Below are positions 51,178-60,469 of a DNA stretch of 64,000 bases, piece after piece. Source of the stretch: Pseudomonadota bacterium (GTDB lineage: Bacteria > Pseudomonadota > Gammaproteobacteria > Acidiferrobacterales > UBA6901). Each line of letters starts with the position of its first letter. Within the stretch, counting starts at the first letter, position 1. The notes beneath the pieces were generated by a model that saw only the letters and a list, made by a program, of their open reading frames with translations, had not been told where the DNA came from and ran no database searches. The translations under genes and the position numbers were made by a program. Location of the stretch: positions 1 to 64,000 of the forward strand of contig JAJYEX010000007.1 in the NCBI GenBank assembly GCA_021785515.1. The letters are read 5' to 3'.

Positions 51178-51600
51178 CTACCTGGCGAACAGACGGTCCG
51201 GATCGGAGAAGGCCTTGAACTCGAGCGCATTGCCGCTCGGATCCTGAACGAAAAAGGTGGCCTGTTCACCGGACTGTCCGCGGAAGCGGATACCCGGATC
51301 GATCAGGAACTGCTGTCCGGAGGCGCGCAGGCGCTGTGCCAAGGCCTGCCATTCGTCCATGGGAAGCACGATCCCGAAATGCGGCACCGGAACGTCCTGG
51401 CCGTCGACTGGATTGTGCACCCGCACGGCAACCGCGTCCGGGTCGACATGAGCGACGATTTGGTGGCCATAGAGATTGAAGTCAACCCAGCTGTGATCGC
51501 TGCGTCCCTCGGGGCAGCCGAGCACGCCGCCGTAGAAGGCGCGCGCGGCGGCCAGGTCGTGGACGGGGAAGGCGTAATGGAATGGGTTTGCGACCGTCAT
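51178..51600 (-). CDS. VOC (glyoxalase/bleomycin-resistance) family protein
   Basis: This 140-residue protein begins [52 protein letters not shown] and ends [20 protein letters not shown]...[23 protein letters not shown], a single VOC fold. Metal-binding residues are probably H8, H81-type (VPHFG) and the late Glu (LEFK). Substrate unknown. The frame stays open upstream to 51894, but that sequence is antisense to msrB. Confidence 0.85.
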   Translation of the reverse strand: MTVANPFHYAFPVHDLAAARAFYGGVLGCPEGRSDHSWVDFNLYGHQIVAHVDPDAVAVRVHNPVDGQDVPVPHFGIVLPMDEWQALAQRLRASGQQFLIDPGIRFRGQSGEQATFFVQDPSGNALEFKAFSDPDRLFAR

Positions 51601-51611
51601 GCGGCGACAGC

Positions 51612-52010
51612 CTAGCGCCCGCGCTCCAGTCGCAGCGCGGCGGAATTGATGCAGTAGCGCAGACCGGTGGGCGCCGGACCGTCTTCGAAAACGTGACCGA
51701 GGTGCGCCTGGCAGCGGCTGCAATGGACTTCCACGCGCGTCATGGACAGGCTGCGGTCCTCCGTGGTGGCGACGTTTTGCGGCGCGTGCGGTTCCCAGAA
51801 GCTGGGCCAGCCCGTCCCGGAATCGAATTTGGCATGGGAGTCGAACAGTTCCGTGCCGCAGCACACGCAGCGGTAGATGCCTTCGTCCTTGCACGCGTGG
51901 TACTGTCCGGTGAAGGGCCGCTCCGTTCCCTTTTCGCGGGTCACGCGGTACTCCTCAGACGTGAGCAGTCGGCGCCATTCGGCGTCAGTCTTGTCGATCC
52001 TGCGATCCAT
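51612..52010 (-). CDS. msrB: Peptide-methionine (R)-S-oxide reductase MsrB
   Basis: This 132-residue protein has the catalytic Cys in [11 protein letters not shown] and two zinc CxxC motifs (CVCCG and [12 protein letters not shown]). The central [13 protein letters not shown] is diagnostic. It reduces methionine-R-sulfoxide in oxidised proteins; it is cytoplasmic, with no signal. Transcribed with the PKHD-type oxygenase gene 27 bp upstream. Confidence 0.96.
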   Translation of the reverse strand: MDRRIDKTDAEWRRLLTSEEYRVTREKGTERPFTGQYHACKDEGIYRCVCCGTELFDSHAKFDSGTGWPSFWEPHAPQNVATTEDRSLSMTRVEVHCSRCQAHLGHVFEDGPAPTGLRYCINSAALRLERGR

Positions 52011-52037
52011 GGCTATTCTCCGTTTTCCGGCGCGTGG

Positions 52038-52712
52038 TCAGAACTCGCTCCACATGCGCACCAGGTTCACGTAGGTGGTATTGACGCGTGCCGTCTCGGG
52101 CGCGTCCGGGGATTTTTCAAGCAAGGCCTCGCGTGCCAGATTGAGTTCATACAGTAATTCGCGCCGTGCCGGGTCACGCACCAGGCTCTGGGCCCAGGTC
52201 ACCGCCACCAGGCGTTCGCCGCGCGTTACCGGCGCCACGTGGTGGAGACTGGAGGCCGGGTACATGATCGCGTCACCGGCCGGAAGCTTCACGCTGTTGC
52301 TGCCGAATGCGGTGCGGATCTCGAGTTCGCCGCCGTCGTACGCCTGCGGGCCGCTCAGAAAGATCGTGATGGCGATGTCCGAGCGGTAGAGGGCGCCGTC
52401 GGTGCCCATCACCGGATCATCGACATGGTCTCCATAGGTGCGACCCGGGAGGTAGCGCGCATAGTACGGGGCGGCGACTTTCAGCGGCAGCGCGCCGTTG
52501 CGGTATACCGGGTGCTGCACGAGTCTGCCCATTACCAGGTTGTCGAGCTGCGCGAGTTCCTGCGATTTGCGGTCAGCCTCCTCGTTGTTCTTCACGCGGC
52601 GCGCGGCGGATCCTGCGGACAGCCGGCCGTCAACGAAACGTGCCGCAGCGAGAATTGCGGTCGCGGCAGCCACTTCATCCGGAGCCAGTACTGCGGACAG
52701 GTGCAGCATCAT
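52038..52712 (-). CDS. PKHD-type Fe(II)/2-oxoglutarate hydroxylase (PiuC-like)
   Basis: This 224-residue protein (MMLHLSAVLAPDEVAAATAILAAARFVDGR) carries the Fe site HVDDPVM (HxD) and LHHVAPVTRGERLVAVTWAQS (distal His and 2OG-binding Arg). The segment IFLSGPQAYDGGELEI is typical of PiuC/YbiX hydroxylases. In other bacteria such genes are linked to iron uptake; here it lies in a run of oxygenase and redox genes. The long in-frame extension to 53357 is antisense-like junk over the TrpD-like gene. Confidence 0.9.
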   Translation of the reverse strand: MMLHLSAVLAPDEVAAATAILAAARFVDGRLSAGSAARRVKNNEEADRKSQELAQLDNLVMGRLVQHPVYRNGALPLKVAAPYYARYLPGRTYGDHVDDPVMGTDGALYRSDIAITIFLSGPQAYDGGELEIRTAFGSNSVKLPAGDAIMYPASSLHHVAPVTRGERLVAVTWAQSLVRDPARRELLYELNLAREALLEKSPDAPETARVNTTYVNLVRMWSEF

Positions 52713-52722
52713 GGCGGGGTTC

Positions 52723-53841
52723 TCAGGACGGCAGACGCGCGCGGGCCGCGCCGGAGTCGAGCACGCGCCGCACCGCACCTGCCGCTGCCGCCAGGGAATC
52801 GTGACGTCCCAGTTGCCACAGGCAGATGGCCCCGGTGTAGACCAGGCTGTCGCGTACCGCTCCGGCCGCACCCGCCAGTGCTGCAAGGCCGGCCTGCGCT
52901 GCGGCCGCGGCAACGGCACCGGTGTCGGGCCGTACGCTTTCATCGCCCTCCGGCGGCGCCAGCTCAGCAGGCAGCGGTGCGGCGCGCAGCGGCTGGTCGA
53001 TGTCGAGCGTGAGCGGGTCCAGATCGAGGGACTGTTCCTCGGCGCGGCCGTGGTAGAAGTACAGCTTGCCGGCCTGCCGCAGGGAGGGAATGACCCCGCC
53101 CTCGATGCCGCGCACGAGCAGCGCCGAGTCGAATCCGGCGTGGCGGGCAAGCATGGCGTAGACCCGGGCATAGGGCTTGTGGACATAGCCGGTAAGCAAA
53201 CAGGTCCGCCGCCGGCCGCGCACAGGCCCGAGGAGCGTCTCCGCGGTTGTGAGCACCGGCCGCTTGACGATAAGGCGGCGCAGACCGCCGAGCCCGTACA
53301 GCTCGGGACAGAAGCGGCTCTGGTCGAGGTACGACCAGCCTGTGGCGGGATCCGCAAGACGGGCCGCGGCCTGCTGCGGGGTGAGGTCGACCGGTACGCC
53401 GGCGGCGCGCAGCACCTGGCGGTGTGTCACCCCGTATTTCGGTCCCATGCTCTCGACCCCGTGCGTGACCGCCGGTACGCCGCAGGCGGCCAGCAGTGCC
53501 GGCAGGAATGGCGAGGCCGGCAGGCAGCGCGCGTAACCATCATAGGGATCTGCAACATCGATCAACTCATCGACATCGGCGGTGACAGTGACCGTTTTTT
53601 CGAGCAGCGCATCGAGGATCCCCAGGTTTTCCTCATCGGTCTCGCGCTTCATTCGCAGGGCAATCAGGAATACGGCGGCCTGTACCGGATCCGCGCGGTT
53701 CTCGAGAACGAGGCGCATCGCGTTGTGCGCCTCTTCCTGTGAGAGATCCTTGCTCAGTTCCGGGCCGGTCGCGATTCGCTGGATGACGGAACTGAGGGCG
53801 GCCTCGCGGCCGGGCGTGACGGCGTCGGGGTACTGACTCAT
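52723..53841 (-). CDS. Anthranilate phosphoribosyltransferase-like protein (TrpD2/YbiB type)
   Basis: This 372-residue protein has the glycosyltransferase-family-3 helical domain (ELSKDLSQEEAHNAMRLVLENRADPVQAAVFLIALRMKRETDEENLGILDALL). The large-domain part has DPYDGYARCLPASPFLPALLAACGVPAVTHGVESMGPKYGVTHRQVLRAAG. The KHGN-type substrate loop of true TrpD reads THGVESMGPKYG here, so anthranilate transfer is unlikely; YbiB-like members bind nucleic acids. The last 80 residues are alanine-rich. No trp genes are nearby. Confidence 0.8.
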   Translation of the reverse strand: MSQYPDAVTPGREAALSSVIQRIATGPELSKDLSQEEAHNAMRLVLENRADPVQAAVFLIALRMKRETDEENLGILDALLEKTVTVTADVDELIDVADPYDGYARCLPASPFLPALLAACGVPAVTHGVESMGPKYGVTHRQVLRAAGVPVDLTPQQAAARLADPATGWSYLDQSRFCPELYGLGGLRRLIVKRPVLTTAETLLGPVRGRRRTCLLTGYVHKPYARVYAMLARHAGFDSALLVRGIEGGVIPSLRQAGKLYFYHGRAEEQSLDLDPLTLDIDQPLRAAPLPAELAPPEGDESVRPDTGAVAAAAAQAGLAALAGAAGAVRDSLVYTGAICLWQLGRHDSLAAAAGAVRRVLDSGAARARLPS

Positions 53842-53942
53842 CAGAAAAACTCCTCAACATGATCGCGGTCGGGCAAGGCGGGATTATACCGCCGCTGGCC
53901 CTCCCGCCAGAACAGGCAGGCGGCGCGTGCGCCGGCCCCGCT

Positions 53943-54257
53943 TTAGGTGATGGCCACCAGAATGTCGTCACCTTCCACGCGGACGGGGTAGGTGCGCAGG
54001 TTCTCCTGTGCCGGATCCTCCATCGCCTGGCCGGTGCGCACGTTGAAACGGCTCCCGTGCAGGGGGCATTTCACAAATTCGCCCCGCAATGATCCGGTGG
54101 ACAGAGATGCATCTTCGTGAGTACAGGTGTCGTCCACCGCGTAATAGTTTCCATCGACATTGGCGAGGAGGATGCGTCGGCTGTCGAGCAGTACGCGCTG
54201 CATGGCGCCAGGCCGGATGGCATGTGTAGATGCCACTTTCACATATGTGGTTTTCAT
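53943..54257 (-). CDS. Rieske-type [2Fe-2S] ferredoxin
   Basis: This 104-residue protein has Rieske motifs CTHEDASLSTGSL (C-x-H) and CPLHGSRFNVRTG (C-x2-H), ending VRVEGDDILVAIT. It is a soluble small ferredoxin of the oxygenase type, not an anchored bc1 subunit. The start MKTTYVKVAS is chosen; an in-frame upstream Met at 54308 adds a junk-like leader. It likely donates electrons to an oxygenase. Confidence 0.92.
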   Translation of the reverse strand: MKTTYVKVASTHAIRPGAMQRVLLDSRRILLANVDGNYYAVDDTCTHEDASLSTGSLRGEFVKCPLHGSRFNVRTGQAMEDPAQENLRTYPVRVEGDDILVAIT

Positions 54258-54335
54258 AAGGATCCGGGGTTTGTGGGCCGGCCGATTATACATCGGGACG
54301 CAGCGCAACCAATCCGCCCGCGGCGGCAGCCGGCA

Positions 54336-55058
54336 TCAGCGCACGAACATCGACAGCCCGCTGGCAAGGATGATCCAGGCCACCACCCGCCGAAACAGCG
54401 TTTCTTTGACGCGGAAGTGCAGATGGTTGCTGAACCAGAGCGCCACGGCCAGAAACGGCCCGGAATCGAGCATCAGGCGGGCGATACCCGGAGTAATGGT
54501 GTGGGCGAACAGGTAGCCGGTGGCACGCAACAGGTTGAGGGACAGAAAGAACGCCAGGGCGTAGTTGCGCACAACAGTCTTGTCGTTGAAGGTGGCGAGC
54601 AGTCGGGTCATGGCGATGGGACCGCTGATGCCGAACAGTGCCTGGGACATTCCGGAAAAGGTATCGAGCACGCGGGCGCCGGCCGGGTGCAGGCGCCACT
54701 TGCGCGGACCGGTCAGCAGATGCACGCCCGCAAGGGTGACGAGGGTCGCAAGAAGGATGCGGAAGAGCCGGCCCGGAACATGATAGAAAAGAAAGAACCC
54801 GGCTATTCCGCCGACGGCGGCGAAGGCCAGCATGCCACCAAGAAAACGCAGGCGCACGGTGCGGGGTGAACGCATCAGGCCGATGGTGCCGACCAGGATC
54901 TGGGGCAGGACCGAGTAGACCACGAGCGTCTTGGCATCGTAGAACAGGGTCAGAGCAGCGAGCATCATGATCGTACCGGCGAGCCCGAACACGATTTCAA
55001 ACGAATACGTGAACGCGCAGACTGCGGTGAGAATCAGGGCAGGCGGAGCCGGGATCAC
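54336..55058 (-). CDS. TauE/SafE (TSUP) family membrane transporter
   Basis: This 240-residue protein has about seven hydrophobic helices. It has the TSUP half-repeats: FSYEIV-type start (TYSFEIVFGLAGTIMMLAALTLFYDAKTLVVYSVLPQILVGTIGL) and the second half (VLDTFSGMSQALFGISGPIAMTRLL). Family members move sulfite, sulfoacetate or similar organosulfur anions, so export or import of a sulfur anion is plausible beside the dsr locus. Confidence 0.85.
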   Translation of the reverse strand: MIPAPPALILTAVCAFTYSFEIVFGLAGTIMMLAALTLFYDAKTLVVYSVLPQILVGTIGLMRSPRTVRLRFLGGMLAFAAVGGIAGFFLFYHVPGRLFRILLATLVTLAGVHLLTGPRKWRLHPAGARVLDTFSGMSQALFGISGPIAMTRLLATFNDKTVVRNYALAFFLSLNLLRATGYLFAHTITPGIARLMLDSGPFLAVALWFSNHLHFRVKETLFRRVVAWIILASGLSMFVR

Positions 55059-55079
55059 GGTGCGCGGGCAGCCGCCACC

Positions 55080-55652
55080 TCAAGCAAAGCAGACCCACGT
55101 GGTCGCGATGTACTTCGTGCCCTGCTGCAGGGTGACTCCGCGGTGGCCGTGGGTCCAGAACGGGGGGAACAGCAGCAACTTGCCTTCCTGCGGTGTGATT
55201 CGCACGTCCTGGGCATGAAATTCGGTTTCGCCGCCCGGTCCGGGCACATCATTGAGGTACCAGATTGCCACCAGCTGCCGCTGGCTGAATTCCCCGGGGC
55301 CGCTGTCCACGTGCCAGTGGTAATGCTCTCCGGGGCCGGTACGTTGCAGGTTGTATCCCATGTCCTTGAAGGCATTGGCTGCGAAAAATGGATGCTGCAG
55401 AGCCAGCATCCGGACATGCTGCATCAGCGAACGCACCAGTATGCCGTCGATGTCTTTCCAGTCTGGCCGGCCGCTGACGCGCAGATCAGTCGATTTCTTG
55501 ATCGACTGTTCGATGTCGGCGGCCTGGCCGATGCGTCCCGGGTATTGCTGGTCCGGCTTGGCCTCGAACCGCCGGATCATCTCGCGGCACACGTCGCCCG
55601 CAAGAGCCTGGTGAACTTCATAGATGAAGCTGTGGGGTTTGACTTCGATCAT
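55080..55652 (-). CDS. Prolyl-4-hydroxylase-type 2OG-Fe(II) oxygenase
   Basis: This 190-residue protein has the Fe/2OG core HYHWHVDSGPG (HxD), LVAIWYLNDVPGPGGETEF, and PEGKLLLFPPFWTHGHRGV-type ending (distal His) with KYIATTWV (2OG partner). It starts MIEVKPHSFIYEVHQALAGDVCREMIRRFEAKPDQQYPG. Substrate unknown; single-domain P4H-like proteins may hydroxylate peptides. It is 22 bp upstream of the TSUP gene and probably co-transcribed. Confidence 0.88.
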   Translation of the reverse strand: MIEVKPHSFIYEVHQALAGDVCREMIRRFEAKPDQQYPGRIGQAADIEQSIKKSTDLRVSGRPDWKDIDGILVRSLMQHVRMLALQHPFFAANAFKDMGYNLQRTGPGEHYHWHVDSGPGEFSQRQLVAIWYLNDVPGPGGETEFHAQDVRITPQEGKLLLFPPFWTHGHRGVTLQQGTKYIATTWVCFA

Positions 55653-55734
55653 GGGAATGGTGCCAGTCGCAGCGGATTATCGGCTGTGCGGGAGGCAGGG
55701 TCAAACAGTCACGCCGGCCGGCGGAACAGGGCCG

Positions 55735-56313
55735 TCAGTCTGCAGACCCCAGCAGCTGTTCAAAGCGTGCATCAAGCGCTTCCAAGCGCAGCTGCTGAGC
55801 CTCCTCGGCGCTCGTCATGAGCGGCGATTCGACCCAGCGGCCGGTCGCCGGGTCGCGGGTCGCGAACCGGTAGGCCTGGCCGACGCGGTATATCTGGGTG
55901 ACGTCCCGTTCGGCCCGGGCGACGGCGTCTGGCTGGTTGAGGGCGGGCTTTGGGGGCGTGCGGTCTGGGCCCGGGCTGCCGGCCGGACCCGGACCGAATA
56001 TGAGTTCGGTGGCAAGCGGATCACCGCTGGTGTCTATGCGCACAGCGCTCACGCCGGATCCGCGCCCGAGGATATACCCGGCCATCAGCATCACCAGTGG
56101 CCTGTTGTTGCTGCTCAACGCACCGAGAAGCTTGTCGGCGGCGATCTGACAGCGCTGGGTCTGGCTTGGGCGTTCAATGAATTCCGGACCCATGCGCCAG
56201 CCACGGTCCATGTCGCTGTCCATCTTGTCGAAAAATTCCTCCGCTTCCGCCAGCAGGCCGGCAGGCACGTCGATGTCGTGCTCGCGTTCGTCGATGATAA
56301 CCCTGAGTTTCAT
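55735..56313 (-). CDS. Conserved-looking protein of unknown function
   Basis: The protein has 192 residues. The N-terminal domain MKLRVIIDEREHDIDVPAGLLAEAEEFFDKMDSDMDRGWRMGPEFIERPSQTQRCQIAADKLLGALSSNNRPLVMLMAGYIL is well structured. Next is a low-complexity, proline-rich linker, then a second small domain (DVTQIYRVGQAYRFATRDPATGRWVESPLMTSAEEAQQLRLEALDARFEQLL). No family recognised. There are no membrane segments. Confidence 0.7.
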   Translation of the reverse strand: MKLRVIIDEREHDIDVPAGLLAEAEEFFDKMDSDMDRGWRMGPEFIERPSQTQRCQIAADKLLGALSSNNRPLVMLMAGYILGRGSGVSAVRIDTSGDPLATELIFGPGPAGSPGPDRTPPKPALNQPDAVARAERDVTQIYRVGQAYRFATRDPATGRWVESPLMTSAEEAQQLRLEALDARFEQLLGSAD

Positions 56314-56391
56314 GCTGGTTCTCGCGCTGCTGCCGGTACCGTGTACACCATAACAGGCTGGGCCGGCGCCGGGAAGCCCGGGCAGAGCGTC

Positions 56392-57432
56392 TTAACGGAC
56401 AGCCGGTTCGAGCAGTCCCTCGACGGTCTCACCCGACAGCGATCCGTCACGGCGGTAGACATCGAGCATCGACCGGGCCGCGGACAACCAGCGGTCCCGG
56501 CCTGCGGAAATCGCCCGATGCAGGGCCTGCCGGTCGCGTTTTTCGGCCCACAGCCGGTAGGCTGCGAGTACATCGGGATACAGCTCCCGGCGCATGCCGG
56601 AGAACGTAGCGAAGTAGAAATGCAGGGCCGTCGCGTTGTCTTCGTCGAGCAGGGCGGGCAGGGTCGAGAGACAGTCGGCGATCAGGTCGCGCACCGCGCG
56701 TGCCATGATCTCGGCCTTGGAGCGAGACAGCGTCAGCAGCATCGCGTTCCAGTCCTCACCCAGCAGTTCACCGGCCATGCCCTCGCCGAGCTCATGCAGA
56801 ATCATGGCCTCGGTCTCGGTCACCGTCATGCGCTCCAGGCCGAACGCGGGATCGCTATCAAAACCGGAACCGGCCAGCGCCCTGGCCATGGCTTCATTTC
56901 GACGGTTCCATCGCCATTCCTCGATTTTTTCCCACAGAAAGCGGCGTACCGATTCGCGGCATATGAAGATGTCGCGGCCGAGCAGCATGGCCGGCGGTGC
57001 CACCAGGTCGCGCGCGTATTCGCACGAGGAAACGTATACCGAAAAACCCGAACGTGATTCGGTGCGCTCCAGCGCGCCGAGGAAGAAGTGGGGTTTGTTG
57101 TAGCGCCCGTAGCCCGCGCTGTAGACATAGCCGCGCGGCACGAGGTCGCGGTTGACCGTGGCGGAGTCGAACGGATCAGCGCGATCGGCGCCCAGCGGCA
57201 GGGCCTCATACGAACTCGAGGCCAGACCGTCCCACATGCGTTCCCGCTCTTCCAGCCAGGTACCGACCTGATCGCTGGGCAGCGGTCCCTCCAGAGGGAT
57301 CTCGTGTTCCCAGCGGTAGAATTCACGCATCCGCAGCAGGTAGATGCACAGCGTGTAGTCCCCCGCATGCTGCGCGTCAGACACATGGCAGTTGTGCTGG
57401 ACCGTGCTGATGAGTGTGCCGAGATTCCACAT
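56392..57432 (-). CDS. Conserved protein of unknown function (possibly Sfum_1244 family)
   Basis: This 346-residue protein begins MWNLGTLISTVQHNCHVSDAQHAGDYTLCIYLLRMREFYRWEHEIPLEGPL, a start I associate from memory with the Sfum_1244-type family; treat this as tentative. There is no signal peptide, membrane segment or catalytic motif. C-terminal helices (LLTLSRSKAEIMARAVRDLIADCLSTLPALLDEDNATALHFYFATFSGMRRELYPDVLAAYRLW) dominate. Orientation and spacing suggest transcription with the 192-residue gene. Confidence 0.7.
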   Translation of the reverse strand: MWNLGTLISTVQHNCHVSDAQHAGDYTLCIYLLRMREFYRWEHEIPLEGPLPSDQVGTWLEERERMWDGLASSSYEALPLGADRADPFDSATVNRDLVPRGYVYSAGYGRYNKPHFFLGALERTESRSGFSVYVSSCEYARDLVAPPAMLLGRDIFICRESVRRFLWEKIEEWRWNRRNEAMARALAGSGFDSDPAFGLERMTVTETEAMILHELGEGMAGELLGEDWNAMLLTLSRSKAEIMARAVRDLIADCLSTLPALLDEDNATALHFYFATFSGMRRELYPDVLAAYRLWAEKRDRQALHRAISAGRDRWLSAARSMLDVYRRDGSLSGETVEGLLEPAVR

Positions 57433-57558
57433 GATGGTGTCAGCCCTGGTCGCGGTTCCGGGCGGGGCGCCGGCTTCCCATGTTTAAGTATAGGCGCAGC
57501 GGTCCGCCGGGGACCAGTGCGCGCGGCCGTGCTGTCGGCGTGCCGGATGGCTGATGTA

Positions 57559-58680
57559 TCAGCGGGCCCAGTGCGCCATGATCTGGTCGCAGGCAGCGCA
57601 CACGCGGCTGGCCGGCATTTCATCGAGGCAGCGGGCGTGGCTGTCGAGACGGTCGTCACAACCCTCGCGATGACAGGGTACACATTCCCCCAGACCCTGA
57701 AGCAGAATGACGTTGTTTACCTGCTGCAGCGGCTGCGTACGGCGATACGGGCCGGGATCAGCTGTACAGCCGGTCGGCCATGGACCCCATTTTACCGGGT
57801 TGGTCGGGCCGTACAGCGCCACGGTAGGCGTGCCGGCCGCGGCAGCGAGGTGGGTGATCGCGGTGTCGGGTCCGACATACAGCCGCGCGCGCCCGAGCAG
57901 GGTCGCGAGACCGGCGAGATCCAGTTGCCCGGCCAGGTTGGTCACGCCGTCGCGCTGTCCGCCAAGCGTTTCGGCGATGTAGTTCGATTCCTCCGCTCCC
58001 GGCCCGCCGGTGACGACAACCCTGAGGCCCGTGGCGTGCAGATGGGCGACAAGTGCCTGCCAGCCCGCCGGGTGCCAGCGCTTGTAGTGGAACATGGGGG
58101 CCGGATGCAGCACGGCGAACGGTTGGTTGCGCCAGCCAAAGGGAACCGCCTGCTCGATCACCCCGTCATCGACAGGCCCCGGGGGAACCACCGTGTAGTC
58201 CCGAGCGATTCCGAGCAGGTCGGCAAGCCGCAGGTTCTGCACCACTGTGTGGGTATCCCGGTCATCAAAGGGTATCGAGCTGCGCAGCAGATGCCGCTTC
58301 CAGGCCCCGCGGCTGCCAGCCTGGGGCACGGGGGCGACACGGTCGCGCGCCGCCAGCACTGCGTAGGTGATTGGCCGGTCCCCGGTCTGGGTGGAAATGG
58401 CGAGGTCGTAGCGGCGTCCCGTCCGGACAATCAGCCTGCGATACTGCCCGGGGTCAGGACGCTCGGGTACGGTAATGATGTCATCGACATCCGGATTGCC
58501 AGCAAGTATCCCGGCCGTGGAGGTGTGGACCAGCACGTCAATGCGCGCCTGCGGATAACCGCGGCGCAGCGATCGCAGCAAGGGGGTGGTCAGCAGCACG
58601 TCGCCGATGCGGCGCGTGGCGATGACCAATATGCGGTTGGTGTCGAATTTGGTCACAGGATTTCGGTTCACTTCCGGCAT
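57559..58680 (-). CDS. GT9-family heptosyltransferase
   Basis: The protein has 373 residues from MPEVNRNPVTKFDTNRILVIATRRIGDVLLTTPLLRSLRRGYPQARIDVLVHTSTAGILAGNPDVDDIITV. GT9 C-terminal motif LYVGPDTAITHLAAAAGTPTVALYGPTNPVKWGPW is present, followed by a Cys-rich tail (CVPCHREGCDDRLDSHARCLDEM, VCAACDQIM). It is most like a third heptosyltransferase (WaaQ type) acting on the LPS core. An upstream in-frame Met at 58827 overlaps the methyltransferase gene and is rejected as start. Confidence 0.85.
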   Translation of the reverse strand: MPEVNRNPVTKFDTNRILVIATRRIGDVLLTTPLLRSLRRGYPQARIDVLVHTSTAGILAGNPDVDDIITVPERPDPGQYRRLIVRTGRRYDLAISTQTGDRPITYAVLAARDRVAPVPQAGSRGAWKRHLLRSSIPFDDRDTHTVVQNLRLADLLGIARDYTVVPPGPVDDGVIEQAVPFGWRNQPFAVLHPAPMFHYKRWHPAGWQALVAHLHATGLRVVVTGGPGAEESNYIAETLGGQRDGVTNLAGQLDLAGLATLLGRARLYVGPDTAITHLAAAAGTPTVALYGPTNPVKWGPWPTGCTADPGPYRRTQPLQQVNNVILLQGLGECVPCHREGCDDRLDSHARCLDEMPASRVCAACDQIMAHWAR

Positions 58681-58756
58681 CAGGCGCTCTGCACCATTGT
58701 CCCGCGGATCATCGTGCGGGACCGTCGTGACCGGAGCACCCCCGACCGCCCCGATC

Positions 58757-59536
58757 TCAATCCTTGACCGCAAAGGCGATAAGCGACTTGCGCAATCCCG
58801 GCAGCGCATCGCGTAGTCCGCTTCCAAGCGACAGGACGCGGGCTACGCCGGGGCGCACGCGCCGCGACTTGAGAAAATCCACGCGTGGTGCCGCAAAGCC
58901 CGCTTCACTCAGCAGCATCCTGAGCTCGTCGCAGGTGAATTCACGGTTGTGACGCACCGGATAGAAGGAGCGTCCATGCGCAAGAACCGGCTCTGCATGC
59001 AGGTAGTGGGTGCGGTAGTCCCAGGTGATGTTCTTGCCACGCAGCAGTCGCCAGCGGTTGCGCCAGCAGGCCACGTTGGGAACGTCGATCTCCAGCAAGC
59101 CGCCCGGTTTGAGCACGCGGTGCATCTCGCGTACTGCCGGAAGGTGCGAGTGGGAAAAATGTTCCAGCACCTGGCAGCAGGTGATGCCGTCGAAATACCC
59201 GTCGGGGTAGGGCAGGGGTTCGACTTCGACGTTGCACTGGCGGAATGCCACGGTACGTGCCGCCGCCGGAAACTGGTCGCGGCGGTCGCAATAGTCGACG
59301 GCATGGCATTCATGACCACGCAGCGCCAGCAGTGCCAGCAGCAAGCCGCGTCCCGATCCGATGTCGAGAATGCGCGCACGTCCTGCCATGGCTGCCGCGA
59401 TCAGGCTGAAGCGGTCGACGCTGCCGTGGAACTGGTCCTCCAGTTCCGTGTCCGTGCGCTCATACAGACGTCCGCTGCGTCTGAGCGCCAGGGCATCGCG
59501 CAGCACCATACGATGGGACACGGTTATAGGCTCCAT
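58757..59536 (-). CDS. Class I SAM-dependent methyltransferase
   Basis: The protein has 259 residues. Motif I is RILDIGSGRGLLLALLALRGHECHAVD, with FDGITCCQVLEHFSHSHLPAVREMHRVLKPGGLLEIDVPN typical of methyltransferase domain 11/23. In this cluster it probably methylates a sugar or carrier-linked glycan. Its start may be at MVLRDALAL, nine codons later. Confidence 0.85.
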   Translation of the reverse strand: MEPITVSHRMVLRDALALRRSGRLYERTDTELEDQFHGSVDRFSLIAAAMAGRARILDIGSGRGLLLALLALRGHECHAVDYCDRRDQFPAAARTVAFRQCNVEVEPLPYPDGYFDGITCCQVLEHFSHSHLPAVREMHRVLKPGGLLEIDVPNVACWRNRWRLLRGKNITWDYRTHYLHAEPVLAHGRSFYPVRHNREFTCDELRMLLSEAGFAAPRVDFLKSRRVRPGVARVLSLGSGLRDALPGLRKSLIAFAVKD

Positions 59537-59623
59537 AGCAGCTTGAAGGATCGCGGCCGCGGTCCGCGATGATGCGCGCGAGTGTACACGCGCGGTGCCT
59601 GCCGCTCCAGCACGAACCGCGCG

Positions 59624-60469
59624 TCAGGGGCTGCCATCGTGCGCCCTTGCGCTGTCCGCAGCGTACCGGTCCAGGCCGCGCTGGGCACGCACGACGCGCG
59701 AGGTGCGGGTCGCGGCGAGCCGGCGCTGATTGTCGGGTAGAGCAACGCGTTCCCTCTCGTGGTGCCACAGGTGCAGCAGCGGCGCCGCGTAACGGGCGCT
59801 CTTGTGGCGCACGCCGCCGGCCAGCAGCCGTACCGCGAGGTCAGAGTCCTCCATGCCCCATCCGCTGTAGGCCTCGTCGAATCCGTTGACCCGCACCAGG
59901 TCCGCGCGCCACACCGCGAGATTGCAGGTCCGCGCGCTGCGCCAGTCGAGCGGCCGCAGTTTGCGCAGCCATCCCCAGCCGGGCAGACGCAGCAGCGGCA
60001 GCAGCCGGTTGATGTCGCGCCGCCGCCAGGCGTGCAGCCAGCGCCCGATCCGCCATGTCTGGATCGGGAGAGATTCACGCAAGGTCTGGTAGGTGAATGC
60101 TTCGCTCAGCAGCACCCGGCTGCCGGCGACAAACCAGCCCGGTTCGGCGAGACGCCGGTGTGCGGCAACATAGCCGGGGAGCGGAACACAGTCGCCGTCG
60201 GAGAAAATCACGTACTCGGCGCCGGTCCGGGAGAGCGCCAGATTGCGCACCGCGGCCGCACGGAAACCGCAGTCCTCCTGCCATACGTGGTGGATGGGAA
60301 AGGGTGAGCGCTCCTGATAGGCGTGGACCGTGCGCGCAGTGGCCTCGGTCGATCCGTCGTCGGCCACGAAAAGTTCGAAGTCCTGATCGCTCTGCGCCAG
60401 GTAGCCGTCGAGGACGGCCGCCAGGGCGTCGGGACGGTTGTAGGTGGTGACGATGACGGCGATGCGCAT
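59624..60469 (-). CDS. GT2-family glycosyltransferase
   Basis: This 281-residue GT-A fold protein has MRIAVIVTTYNRPDALAAVLDGYLAQSDQDFELFVADDGSTEATARTV, the DxD-like metal motif YVIFSDGDCVPLPGY, and GWGMEDSDLAVRLL for the late acidic site. The C-terminal GT27/ galactosyl-transferase-like part (WRADLVRVNGFDEAYSGWGMED) is typical of O-antigen or core sugar transferases. Its ATG overlaps the upstream gene stop (TAATG). Confidence 0.9.
   Translation of the reverse strand: MRIAVIVTTYNRPDALAAVLDGYLAQSDQDFELFVADDGSTEATARTVHAYQERSPFPIHHVWQEDCGFRAAAVRNLALSRTGAEYVIFSDGDCVPLPGYVAAHRRLAEPGWFVAGSRVLLSEAFTYQTLRESLPIQTWRIGRWLHAWRRRDINRLLPLLRLPGWGWLRKLRPLDWRSARTCNLAVWRADLVRVNGFDEAYSGWGMEDSDLAVRLLAGGVRHKSARYAAPLLHLWHHERERVALPDNQRRLAATRTSRVVRAQRGLDRYAADSARAHDGSP

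Noticed and set aside
51601-51894. N-terminal extension of the VOC protein
   Set aside because: It lies on the same strand within msrB in another frame, with Arg-rich junk composition; the domain begins at the ATG at 51600.
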